DNA of 53,529 bases from Cohnella thermotolerans DSM 17683 (GTDB lineage: Bacteria > Bacillota > Bacilli > Paenibacillales > Paenibacillaceae): the NCBI RefSeq assembly GCF_000429825.1, contig NZ_KE386965.1:24063-77591 (forward strand), read 5' to 3'. Made by a program: the position numbers and the translations under genes. The notes under the pieces are model-generated. The model saw only the letters and a program-made list of their open reading frames with translations, was not told the origin of the DNA and searched no databases. This document shows positions 7,658 to 15,451 of this stretch, in pieces. The first letter of the stretch is position 1; each line of letters starts with the position of its first letter.

Positions 7658-10600
7658 TGTTACACGTGCGATACCGCTCCGGTTCGAAGCTTGGAAGATT
7701 AATGGTTTCATCTCTTGCAGTCAGTTTATTGGCGCTGCCTCTGAACGGCTTTATCGCATCCGCGGCGGACGCGGAATCGACCCTCAAGCTAAGAATTCTG
7801 GAGACGACGGACGTTCACACCAACCTCATGCCTTACGACTACTACAAAGACGCCCCCTCCGATTCCGTCGGCCTGGCTCGAACCGCCACGCTGATCAAGG
7901 CGGCCAGACAGGAAGAACCCAACACGTTCCTGGTCGATAACGGCGACCTGATTCAGGGCACTCCGCTCGGCACGTACAAGGCGCTGATCGCCCCGCTCAA
8001 GGACGGCGAGATCCACACGGTCTACAAAGCGATGAACCAGTTGGGCTACGACGCCGCGACGCTGGGCAACCACGAGTTCAACTACGGGCTCGATTACCTC
8101 GACAAGGCGATCGCGGGAGCCGACTTCCCCTATGTCAACGCGAACGTGTATGTCGACGACAAGGACGGGAACCCGGACAACGACGTCAACAAGTACGAGC
8201 CGTACAAAATTATCGAGAAGAAATACACGGACGAGTCCGGCCGGGAGCAGACGCTGCGAATCGGCGTCATCGGGTTCGTTCCGCCGCAAATTACGCAATG
8301 GGACAAATCCGCGCTGGACGGCAAGGTCATCGCCAAGGACATCGTCGCGACGGCCGAGAAGTTCGTGCCCGAGATCAGAGCCAAAGGCGCGGATCTCGTC
8401 ATCGCCTTGGCGCACTCCGGCTTTAACGGCAACGCGCAGCCTTATGTAAGCGCCGAGGACGCGGTGCTGCCGCTGAGCAAAGTGCCGGGCATCGACGCGA
8501 TCACCTTTTCCCATACCCATAAGGTGTTCCCGACGGCGGACGACCAGTCGCTGGACGCCCTGTTCAAAGGAGCCGACGGCAAGCCGCTGCCGGGCGTGGA
8601 CAACGTGCGAGGAACGATCAACGGCGTTCCCGCTGTGCAAGCCGGCTACGGCGGAAGCAACCTCGGCGTAATCGACTTGACGCTGGAGAAGCAGGACGGG
8701 AAGTGGAAGGTCGTCAGCTCCCAGTCGTCCACCAAGGCGATCTATGACGCGGCCGCCAAGAAGGCGCTTGTCGACTCGGATCCGGCCGTCGTGGAGGCGG
8801 TGAAGGCGGATCACGAAGCGACGATCCAATACGCCAACAACCCGATCGGGACAACGGCGGCTCCGATCCACAGCTTTTTCGCGCTCGTGCAGGACGACCC
8901 GTCCGTCCAGATCGTCACGAACGCGCAGAAGCAGTATGTGGAAGAGTACGTGAAGAAGAACTTGCCCGAATACAAGGACACGCCGGTTCTGTCCGTCGGG
9001 GCGCCGTTCAAGGCCGGACGCAACGGGCCGGAGGAATTCACGGAGATCAAGGCCGGACCGCTGGCGATCAAGAGCGCGGGCGACCTGTACTTGTACGACA
9101 ATACCTTGAAGGCCCTTCTCGTGAAGGGTTCGGTCGTCAAGGAGTGGCTGGAGATGTCCGCCGGCAAGTTCAACCAGATCGATCCGGGCAAGAAGGAAGA
9201 GCAAGCGCTGCTGAATCCTTCCTTCCCGGTGTACAACTTCGACGTCATCGACGGCGTCACGTACCAGATCGACGTGACGAAGCCGGCCAAGTACAAGCCG
9301 GACGGCACGATCAACGACGCTTCTTCCAGCCGGATCGTCAATCTGAGCTACCAGGGCAAGCCCATCGATCCGGACCAGGATTTCATCATCGCCACCAACA
9401 ATTACCGCGCGGGGGGAGGCGGCAACTTCCCGGGCGTCAAGGGCAGCAAGTTGATCATCGATTCGACGGTCGAGAACCGGCAAATTCTCATGGACTACAT
9501 CGCTTCCCAGCCGTCCGTCAACCCGACGGCCGACAACAACTGGTCGATCGCGCCGATCGCCGGAGGCGTCAACGTGACGTTTACGTCCTCGCCGAAGGCG
9601 GCGGATTACATCGGCTCGGGCTCCAATATCGGCTATACGGGCAAGCAGGACGATAAAGGGTTCGGCATCTTTACGCTGGATCTGAGCAAGGCGGCGGCGC
9701 CAAGCACCGGTACGGACACGGGCGCAGGCACGGGTACGGGCGCCGGAACCGGGACGCAAACGGGCATCGCGTTCAAGGACGTACCCGCAACCCACTGGGC
9801 CTACGAGGCGATCGGCGACTTGGCCGCCCAGAACATCGTCACGGGCACCGGCGACTCGACGTTCGACCCGAACGCCCCGGTGACGCGGGCGCAATTCGCC
9901 ACCCTGCTCGCCAAGGCGTTGCAACTGACCGCGGCCGGCAAAGCGAAATTCTCCGACGTCCCGGCTTCGGCCTGGTATGCGGACGCGGTGGCGGCGGCTT
10001 CCGAGCAAGGCATCGTCGGCGGCGTAAGCAAAGACAAGTTCGCGCCGAACGCCGCCATTACCCGCGAGCAAATGGCCGTCATGGCAAGCAACGCCTTGAA
10101 ATATAAGGCGGGCGGCTCGATTAAGGCGGACAGCGAAGCGAAGTTTGCGGACGTCTCCGCCATCAGCGCATGGGCCAAGGCGGGCGTGAACGTCGCGGTC
10201 GATCGCGGCGTCATGGCGGGCAACGGCGGCAAGTTCAGCCCGAAAGCGACGGTCACCCGCGCCGAAGCGGCCAAGGTCGTCTATACGCTGATTACGCCGA
10301 TCTCGGTTCAATTGCTCGGCATCAACGACTTCCACGGGCAACTGGACTATTCGAAGACGGTGAAGGACGCAAACGGCCAAGTCGTCTCCACGCTCGGCGG
10401 AGCCGACTATCTGGCGGCTTATCTGAGGCAGCGCGAGGCGACGAACCCGAACACGCTGCTCGTGCATGCGGGCGACGCCGTCGGCGCCAGTGCGCCGGTG
10501 TCCGCTCTGCTGCAGGACGAGCCGACCATCGACTTCCTCAACCGGCTCGGCTTCGACGTCGGAACGCTCGGCAACCACGAATTCGACAAGGGTGCGGACG

Positions 10601-11805
10601 AGGCGCTGCGCCTCATTCACGGCGGCAAAAACCCGGTCAGCGGCAAGGACTTCGCGGGCGCGAACTTCCCGTACGTCGCGGCCAACGTGCTCGGCAAAGA
10701 CGGCAAGCCGCTGCTCGATCCGTACGTCGTCAAGGAAGCGGGCGGCGTCAAGATCGGCTTCATCGGCCTCGTGACCAACATTACGCCGACGATCGTCCGG
10801 GCTTCCAGCATTGAAGGCATCACCTTCACGAACCAGACCGAAGCGGTCAACAAAGCGGTGGCGGAGCTGAAGGCGCAAGGCGTCGAGGCGATCGTCATTT
10901 TGGCGCACGATCCGTTCGAAGGCTCGTCCGACGCGCCGACCGGCGAGGTCGTCGACCTGGCGAACAGCGTGGACGACGAAGTGGACGTCATTTTCGCCGG
11001 ACATAATCATGGCGGTTTGAACAAAGTGATCGACGGCAAGCTCGTCACCGAGGCGTATTCGTACGGGACGGCGTTCTCCGACATCGATCTGGAGATCGAC
11101 CGCGCCACGCACGATATTGTGTCGTCCAAGGCGGAGATCGTCGACGTCAAGCACGAAGGCATCGAGCCGGACGCCGAGATCGCGAAGATGATCAAGGACT
11201 ATCAGGGGCTGAACGCTCCGACGATGAACAAGCCGATCGGCAAGACGGACGCGGCCATTACGAGAACGGCGAACGAAGCCGGCGAATCGGCGCTCGGCAA
11301 CCTGATCGCCGACGGCATGCGCGAGGCGATGAAGACGGACTTCGCGTTCATGAACTCCGGCGGCATCCGCAACGACATGCCGGAGGGCAACGTCACCTAC
11401 GGCAACATGTTCAGCATCCAGCCGTTCGGCAACGTGCTCGTGAAGATGACGCTCACGGGCGCGCAGATGAAGGAGCTGCTCAATCAGCAATGGGCGGGAA
11501 CCTCGGCGAAAATCGGTCAAGTGTCCGGGTTCACGTACAGCTACGACGACAGCAAGCCGGTAGGCGAGCGAATCGTCGAGATCAAGAAGGCGGACGGCAC
11601 CGTGCTGGAGGATTCCGCCTCGTACACGATCGTCGTCAACGACTTCATGGCGACCGGCGGCGACGGCTACACCGTCCTGAAGGAAGGAACGAACCGCGAA
11701 GCCGGTCCCGTCGACCTCGACGCGACGATCGCCTACCTCCAAGCCAAGTTCGGCGACGGCGCCATTACCGCGAAAATCGAAAACCGCTTTACAAAGTTGA
11801 ATTAA
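7654..11805 (+). CDS. SLH-anchored double 2',3'-cyclic nucleotide phosphodiesterase/5'-nucleotidase
   Basis: 1383 residues. A signal peptide (to about 39, ending ASA) is followed by a first metallophosphatase unit (about 45-330; TTDVHTN, DNGDLIQGTPL, GNHEFNYG, FSHTHKVF) with its 5'-nucleotidase C domain (about 400-620). A Gly/Thr-rich linker leads to three SLH repeats (about 705-880), then a second metallophosphatase (about 885-1110; GINDFHGQL, HAGDAVGAS, GNHEFDKG, FAGHNHGG) with a nucleotidase C domain (SGGIRNDMPEGNVTYG). The two-enzyme plan resembles Bacillus subtilis YfkN, but the cell-wall-binding SLH block sits in the middle rather than at one end. It probably releases phosphate and nucleosides from extracellular nucleotides. 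GGGAGG directly abuts the ATG at 7654; a GTG at 7666 is better spaced and may be the true start. Confidence 0.9.
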   Translation: MMLHVRYRSGSKLGRLMVSSLAVSLLALPLNGFIASAADAESTLKLRILETTDVHTNLMPYDYYKDAPSDSVGLARTATLIKAARQEEPNTFLVDNGDLIQGTPLGTYKALIAPLKDGEIHTVYKAMNQLGYDAATLGNHEFNYGLDYLDKAIAGADFPYVNANVYVDDKDGNPDNDVNKYEPYKIIEKKYTDESGREQTLRIGVIGFVPPQITQWDKSALDGKVIAKDIVATAEKFVPEIRAKGADLVIALAHSGFNGNAQPYVSAEDAVLPLSKVPGIDAITFSHTHKVFPTADDQSLDALFKGADGKPLPGVDNVRGTINGVPAVQAGYGGSNLGVIDLTLEKQDGKWKVVSSQSSTKAIYDAAAKKALVDSDPAVVEAVKADHEATIQYANNPIGTTAAPIHSFFALVQDDPSVQIVTNAQKQYVEEYVKKNLPEYKDTPVLSVGAPFKAGRNGPEEFTEIKAGPLAIKSAGDLYLYDNTLKALLVKGSVVKEWLEMSAGKFNQIDPGKKEEQALLNPSFPVYNFDVIDGVTYQIDVTKPAKYKPDGTINDASSSRIVNLSYQGKPIDPDQDFIIATNNYRAGGGGNFPGVKGSKLIIDSTVENRQILMDYIASQPSVNPTADNNWSIAPIAGGVNVTFTSSPKAADYIGSGSNIGYTGKQDDKGFGIFTLDLSKAAAPSTGTDTGAGTGTGAGTGTQTGIAFKDVPATHWAYEAIGDLAAQNIVTGTGDSTFDPNAPVTRAQFATLLAKALQLTAAGKAKFSDVPASAWYADAVAAASEQGIVGGVSKDKFAPNAAITREQMAVMASNALKYKAGGSIKADSEAKFADVSAISAWAKAGVNVAVDRGVMAGNGGKFSPKATVTRAEAAKVVYTLITPISVQLLGINDFHGQLDYSKTVKDANGQVVSTLGGADYLAAYLRQREATNPNTLLVHAGDAVGASAPVSALLQDEPTIDFLNRLGFDVGTLGNHEFDKGADEALRLIHGGKNPVSGKDFAGANFPYVAANVLGKDGKPLLDPYVVKEAGGVKIGFIGLVTNITPTIVRASSIEGITFTNQTEAVNKAVAELKAQGVEAIVILAHDPFEGSSDAPTGEVVDLANSVDDEVDVIFAGHNHGGLNKVIDGKLVTEAYSYGTAFSDIDLEIDRATHDIVSSKAEIVDVKHEGIEPDAEIAKMIKDYQGLNAPTMNKPIGKTDAAITRTANEAGESALGNLIADGMREAMKTDFAFMNSGGIRNDMPEGNVTYGNMFSIQPFGNVLVKMTLTGAQMKELLNQQWAGTSAKIGQVSGFTYSYDDSKPVGERIVEIKKADGTVLEDSASYTIVVNDFMATGGDGYTVLKEGTNREAGPVDLDATIAYLQAKFGDGAITAKIENRFTKLN

Positions 11806-11816
11806 CCCGCAACAAG

Positions 11817-11862
11817 GAAATAAGGTTGGCCAGCCTCTGCGGCTGTCCAACCTTATTCTTTT
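11817..11862 (+). terminator. Intrinsic terminator of the nucleotidase gene
   Basis: An 11-bp stem AATAAGGTTGG/CCAACCTTATT (11819-11829 with 11847-11857) has an inner CAGCC/GGCTG pairing and is followed by CTTTTT. It lies 13 bases after the stop codon. Confidence 0.88.
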
Positions 11863-12063
11863 TATGCCGCTCTATTCTGTCACCGTCACCGCAACGGACT
11901 CTTGCTTGCTCCCCAATGAAGCGGTTATTCGGGGTTTTCCCCCTCGCAACCGGATGGTTTTCCCTGCGGCAGCCGCGGATAATGATATAATGGTTACGGG
12001 CGTCAAGCGGCCGCGGCTCCAAGTCGGGTAATGCCGCCGAAGAGAATAAACCGACGACGGTGC

Positions 12064-12123
12064 AACGAGCGAACAATCTCTTTCGAGCCTTGATAAGACG
12101 TTTTTTTCCCTTGTTCGCTCGTT
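12064..12123. repeat. 13-bp inverted repeat enclosing a repeat unit
   Basis: AACGAGCGAACAA (12064-12076) and its exact complement (12111-12123) flank a 34-base loop. On the minus strand the loop plus right arm reads ACAAGGGAAAAAAACGTCTT, a degenerate version of the unit at 12138-12167, so two copies lie in tandem here. Confidence 0.6.
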
Positions 12124-12137
12124 CCCTTGTCATAAGG

Positions 12138-12167
12138 TGCTTAGCAAGACGGTTTTTTTGTCTTGTA
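12138..12167 (-). repeat. Dispersed hairpin repeat, second copy
   Basis: On the minus strand this reads ACAAGAC, nine bases, then GTCTTG with flank CTAAGC. It forms a 6-bp stem (12145-12150 with 12160-12165). The arms and 3' flank match 6652-6680, which lies near another gene end. Confidence 0.55.
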
Positions 12168-12278
12168 CGCCGGTTCCCGGTCGCCGAAGCCAGCCGCACT
12201 CCTTTTAGCAGATAAAAAGAACCTCGCTTAAATCTATTCGAATCGGATATTCGAGAGAACGATAGGAGAAGTCGACCT

Positions 12279-13343
12279 ATGAACATTGTCGAGATCAAGA
12301 TCGGCCTCATCGATGAAGACACGGATCAGCCGCGATACCAGTTCGACGAAGAGGCGCTTCAGGAATTGATGAACAGCATCGAAGAGCTGGGTCTGCTGTC
12401 GCCTATCAAAGTCAGGCCGATAGAAGGCGGAAGATATAAAATCATCTACGGCAATCGTCGCTACAAAGCCTGCAAGAAGCTGGGCCGGCCGACGATTCCC
12501 TGCATCGTGTCGAACGCGACGGACGAGCTTGACATCTATCTGGAGCAAATCGCGGAAAACCTCACCCGCGAAGGCTTCTCGCCGGTGGAGGAGGCGGAGG
12601 CTTTCCACAAGCTGTTGAACGACGCCAGGTTCAGAAGCTCGACCAAGTTTCTGTCAAGCAAGCTAGGCAAGACGGAGGCTTATATCAAAAACAAATGCGA
12701 GCTGCTCAAATTCGGCCCCGCCGTCAAGAAACTGGTTGTCGCCGGAACGGAAATCCGCAAGGACAAGCTGACGGAAGACCAACTGCTCCCATTAAAGGAC
12801 TTGCCTATGGAATACCGGGATGCCCTGGCGCTCACCTTCGCCCGGGACGAGACGCCCGTCACCGACATCAAGCGGATCGCCAAGCTGTTCAAGGACGAGA
12901 GCATTTCGGCCGGCGTGAAGAGCAAACTGCTCTACAAATCCGGATACGAGCTGCTGGAGACGTGGGCCACATTCGAGCACAACCGCAAGGAACGCGCGCG
13001 GCAAGAAGCGTTGAAGGCGGAGGAGGCGAGACGGGCGGAGGAAGAAGCGAAGGCAATGGCGGAAGCGGGCGCGGAGGCGGAAGTGAATGCGGAGGCGGAA
13101 CCGCAAGCGGCTCGGACGGCGGCGGCTACGGCCGAGACTTCCATCGAGAGCAAGGCGCGCAAGCTGCTGGCCTCGCTGCCTGCGCCGGCGCCTCTCCCGG
13201 CCGAAGCCGCAAGCGGCCTCAAGGCGCTTCCGCCGGAAGCGGCGGAGCGGTTCGTACAGAATGTGGACGCCCTGATCGAAAATTTGGAGAAGCATCTGGC
13301 GGAATGGAGACGCATCCGCGAGGCGGTGACATCGGGGACTTGA
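12279..13343 (+). CDS. ParB/RepB/Spo0J-family DNA-binding protein
   Basis: 354 residues. The N-terminal ParB/sulfiredoxin-like domain (about 5-95) has DQPRYQF, a nucleotide-pocket motif GNRRYKACKKLG, and IAENLTREGFSPVEEAEAF. A helix-turn-helix region (about 105-215) follows, then a long Glu/Ala-rich, probably coiled-coil stretch (about 230-285) and a short helical C-terminus. The start has AGGAGAAG eight bases upstream. No parA, origin or parS-like site is nearby, so I do not call it the chromosomal partition protein; it may be a regulatory ParB homologue or come from a mobile element. The GNRR motif in place of the usual GERR is a mild deviation. Confidence 0.82.
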   Translation: MNIVEIKIGLIDEDTDQPRYQFDEEALQELMNSIEELGLLSPIKVRPIEGGRYKIIYGNRRYKACKKLGRPTIPCIVSNATDELDIYLEQIAENLTREGFSPVEEAEAFHKLLNDARFRSSTKFLSSKLGKTEAYIKNKCELLKFGPAVKKLVVAGTEIRKDKLTEDQLLPLKDLPMEYRDALALTFARDETPVTDIKRIAKLFKDESISAGVKSKLLYKSGYELLETWATFEHNRKERARQEALKAEEARRAEEEAKAMAEAGAEAEVNAEAEPQAARTAAATAETSIESKARKLLASLPAPAPLPAEAASGLKALPPEAAERFVQNVDALIENLEKHLAEWRRIREAVTSGT

Positions 13344-13384
13344 TTTTGGCGGAAGCGGCGCGCGAATGGGTCCAGTTCGTGTTG

Positions 13385-13470
13385 TAAGCTCGATTTTCGT
13401 GCTTACAGCACGCAATTCGGCTGTCGCGCCGCCTCTAAGCTCGATTTTCGTTCTTACTGCGTGCATTCGC
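13385..13470. repeat. Pair of ~35-bp direct repeats
   Basis: Two copies begin TAAGCTCGATTTTCG (13385 and 13436), 51 bases apart. Each continues with a TTAC- and TGC/GCA-rich half and ends near CATTCG or AATTCG. They differ at several positions, including compensating bases in a small palindrome (GTGCTTACAGCAC versus TTCTTACTGCGTGC). Within this window I see no other copy. Confidence 0.55.
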
Positions 13471-13593
13471 GCCGAAGCCGGGCGACCGCTCGCTGCCGTG
13501 CAGAAGCTTCAGTCGCCAGCCGCTTGCTTCCTGCAAGGGCCCGCTTCTCGCTCGGTTGCGCACCGGCCCGGGACTCGCGCCCCGCAAAATGGC

Positions 13594-13619
13594 AAAAACC
13601 CCGGGAAGCCGGGGTTTTC
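13594..13619 (-). terminator. Intrinsic terminator of the thioredoxin gene
   Basis: A 10-bp stem AAAACCCCGG/CCGGGGTTTT (13595-13604 with 13609-13618) with a GAAG loop lies 20 bases past the stop at 13638. It is followed on the minus strand by a T run. Confidence 0.88.
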
Positions 13620-13637
13620 CCATCCACTCGCCCTTCC

Positions 13638-13964
13638 TTACACCCGCGCAAGCCGCCGATCGATCACGTTCCGATATACATCCTTCGGCCGCAATCCGAC
13701 CAGCTTGTCGACGGGCTGCCCATCCTTAAAAAGGATGACCGTCGGCATGCTCATGACGCCGAATTGCGACGCCAGCTCGGGAGAGTCGTCCGCGTCCACC
13801 TTGGCGAACCTTACAACTCCCCCGTATTCTTCCGCCAAATGATCCAGAATCGGCAACAAGGCTTTGCACGGAGGGCACCATTCCGCCCCGAATTCCAGGA
13901 CGGCAATATCCGAACTCCCCATCCACTCTGTAAACCGGCTTTCATCGATCGTTTGCAGGCTCAT
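13638..13964 (-). CDS. Thioredoxin-family protein (WCPPC active site)
   Basis: 108 residues, a complete thioredoxin fold. The active site is EWCPPCKALLP (Cys at about 30 and 33), with the cis-proline loop MSMPTVILFKDG. The CPPC dipeptide differs from the classic CGPC and would be expected to change redox potential. It is cytoplasmic. The ATG at 13964 has AGGAGGAG upstream and overlaps the stop of the MerR gene by four bases (ATGA), so the two are translationally coupled. Its main role may be thiol repair under the stress sensed by the regulator; that link is inference. Confidence 0.88.
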   Translation of the reverse strand: MSLQTIDESRFTEWMGSSDIAVLEFGAEWCPPCKALLPILDHLAEEYGGVVRFAKVDADDSPELASQFGVMSMPTVILFKDGQPVDKLVGLRPKDVYRNVIDRRLARV

Positions 13965-14329
13965 TGTGCCTTCTCCTCCTTTTTCTCCTCGCGAATGGAC
14001 GCGATCCGATCGATCAGATTCGACCGGATCTCCGACAACAGCCTGATCTGACCGTCGATCTCGGACAGCTTCTTCTCGAAAACCGGCAGCACCTCCTCGC
14101 AGAACGCCTCCTTGCTCTTCATGACGCAATGGAGAAAGCTCGCGATCTGCTCCGTATTCAAACCCAGCGACAAATAGAGCCGAATCGTGCGGACCTGTTC
14201 CACGGCCAGCGGGTTGTACACCCTGTAGCCGCTCTCCAGCCGGGAAGCCGTCAGCAGTCCCTTCTTCTCGTAATAACGGAGAGACCGGATGCTCGCTCCC
14301 GTCGCTTTGGACAGCTCCCCTATTCTCAC
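13961..14329 (-). CDS. MerR-family transcriptional regulator
   Basis: 122 residues: winged helix (VRIGELSKATGASIRSLRYY, about 1-20, then EKKGLL, GYRVY) followed by a dimerisation coiled coil (about 80-122). One Cys is present in the C-terminal part of the HTH half (FLHCVMKSKEAFCEEV supplies two Cys, about 77 and 86), so thiol or metal sensing is possible but unproven. I chose the GTG at 14329 because GGGGAGG lies eight bases upstream; the longer frame runs through its own operator. It is the first gene of an operon with the thioredoxin-like protein. Confidence 0.85.
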   Translation of the reverse strand: MRIGELSKATGASIRSLRYYEKKGLLTASRLESGYRVYNPLAVEQVRTIRLYLSLGLNTEQIASFLHCVMKSKEAFCEEVLPVFEKKLSEIDGQIRLLSEIRSNLIDRIASIREEKKEEKAQ

Positions 14330-14362
14330 AGTCGTCACCTCCCCGGAGCGGCCGTTACCCTC

Positions 14363-14394
14363 ATCATAAACCCTGACATCCGTGTGAGGGTCAA
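14363..14394 (-). promoter_or_regulatory. MerR-type promoter with long spacer and dyad operator
   Basis: On the minus strand TTGACC (14389-14394) and TATGAT (14363-14368) are separated by 20 bases, the over-long spacing typical of MerR-regulated promoters. The spacer region is an imperfect palindrome, ACCCTGACA-TCCG-TGTGAGGGT (14370-14391). It lies 34 bases before the start of the MerR gene, suggesting autoregulation. Confidence 0.75.
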
Positions 14395-14477
14395 ACATTT
14401 TGCCGGACGGCGAAACAAGACGGCGGTATAGAACGTATGATTGACATGCGCTTTTTTTTGGAAGAGGAGGGGCTCGC

Positions 14478-14714
14478 TTGGAAAAGGGAATGAAGGTGCA
14501 TTTGCTGCTGAAGCAGCCCGGAGGAGACATCCTTCAGATTGACGAACGAATGTGGACCGCGGATATGATAGCGGCTCTGCATCACGTCAACTATCTGACG
14601 GTCGGCGGGGTCGAATACGAGACGCTTGAAGGCCGGCTGAACGTGGACACGCAAGCGATGGAGCTGCTGCTTGCCGAGGTTCGGCACGTGAAGAAGCTGG
14701 AACGGAAGGAGTAA
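14478..14714 (+). CDS. Small hypothetical protein, first gene of amidoligase operon
   Basis: 78 residues, acidic and soluble, with no transmembrane segment or recognised motif. The TTG at 14478 is supported by AGGAGG seven bases upstream; an ATG four codons later has only GGGA before it. It lies eight bases before the next gene and is probably co-transcribed with the amidoligase-DUF350 operon. Function unknown. Confidence 0.65.
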   Translation: MEKGMKVHLLLKQPGGDILQIDERMWTADMIAALHHVNYLTVGGVEYETLEGRLNVDTQAMELLLAEVRHVKKLERKE

Positions 14715-14722
14715 CGCCTGCC

Positions 14723-15451
14723 ATGGACGAACAGAAGGAGAAGAAAAGCGGGCCGGCAAAGCCGCTCCCCTTGCTGGCGGCCGACGGCAAGCCGCTGAAG
14801 GTGCTGTCGACGTCGCTGGGCATCGCCCTGCTGGCGAACGCGCTCTATGCGGCCGGCGCCTCGCATCCCGCCGCGGCGGAGACGGGCGCGCCCGATGCAT
14901 CGCCGACGGCGTCCGGCTCGGGCGCGGCGGCGGCCGGTCCGGTGCTGGCCGAATGGTCGACGGAAGCGGTAAAGGCGTACTTCGACCCGTCCGTCGACTG
15001 GAATTTGCCGTTGGCCGGCGAGGAGGAAGACGAACCCGCGGCGGCAGGCGGCACGGACGCCGGAAATTCCGGCGGCGACGGATCAGGCGGCTCAGGGGGA
15101 TCGGGCGGAGGCACTACGATCGTTCATACGTCGTCCGGCTTCGGCTGGGACGATCTGATGCTGTACCATCTCATTTTCAATCGGGGCGGGTCGTATTCGT
15201 CGGGCGCTTATTACGGCAGCCATGCCGCTTACGACGCCAGAAGCGGGCAGGCCTACAAGCCGCGCAGCTACGACAGCGAAGCGTTCCAGAACAAGCCGGT
15301 CGTCGGCTCGGCCGTTCGCCCGAAGACCTCGGCTTCGAGCGGCTCGATCACGCGCCGCTCCACGTCTTCCTCGCCGGGCGGCATCGGCGGCAAATCGAGC
15401 AGCTTCAGCTCGTCCGGCTCGAGCCATTCCTTGGGCGGGTTCGGCGGATGA
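14723..15451 (+). CDS. Membrane-anchored Gly/Ser-rich protein of the amidoligase operon
   Basis: 242 residues. One hydrophobic segment (about 28-48, VLSTSLGIALLANALYAAG) could be a signal anchor. An Ala/Gly/acidic low-complexity region follows (about 50-130), then a short conserved-looking core (GFGWDDLMLYHLIFNRGG) and a Ser/Gly-rich tail ending SHSLGGFGG. Enterobacterial operons with GspS-like amidoligases carry a comparable Gly/Ser-tailed small protein (YgiB/YjfM, DUF1190); the resemblance is in layout and tail composition, not proven homology. Its TGA overlaps the ATG of the amidoligase gene. It may be the partner or substrate of that enzyme. Confidence 0.7.
   Translation: MDEQKEKKSGPAKPLPLLAADGKPLKVLSTSLGIALLANALYAAGASHPAAAETGAPDASPTASGSGAAAAGPVLAEWSTEAVKAYFDPSVDWNLPLAGEEEDEPAAAGGTDAGNSGGDGSGGSGGSGGGTTIVHTSSGFGWDDLMLYHLIFNRGGSYSSGAYYGSHAAYDARSGQAYKPRSYDSEAFQNKPVVGSAVRPKTSASSGSITRRSTSSSPGGIGGKSSSFSSSGSSHSLGGFGG

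Larger units (their letters stand above)
11863..12278 (+). promoter_or_regulatory. Promoter and long structured leader of the ParB-like gene
   Basis: An extended -10 element (TGATATAAT, 11983-11991) is the best promoter for the gene at 12279 and would give a leader of about 280 bases. The leader holds two hairpin-forming repeats (12064-12123 and 12138-12167), each with a run of seven T in its loop rather than after its stem, so neither looks like a standard terminator. The remainder shows no reading frame I can support. Confidence 0.45.

Noticed and set aside
7789..11850. 1353-codon open frame on the minus strand opposite the nucleotidase gene
   Set aside because: It is rich in Arg, Asp and Val with no domain or ribosome site, and it mirrors a gene with clear motifs throughout. 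High GC keeps the complementary frame open.
12095..12160. Runs of seven T in the ParB leader as intrinsic terminators
   Set aside because: The T runs lie within hairpin loops rather than after stems, so they do not have terminator geometry on the plus strand.
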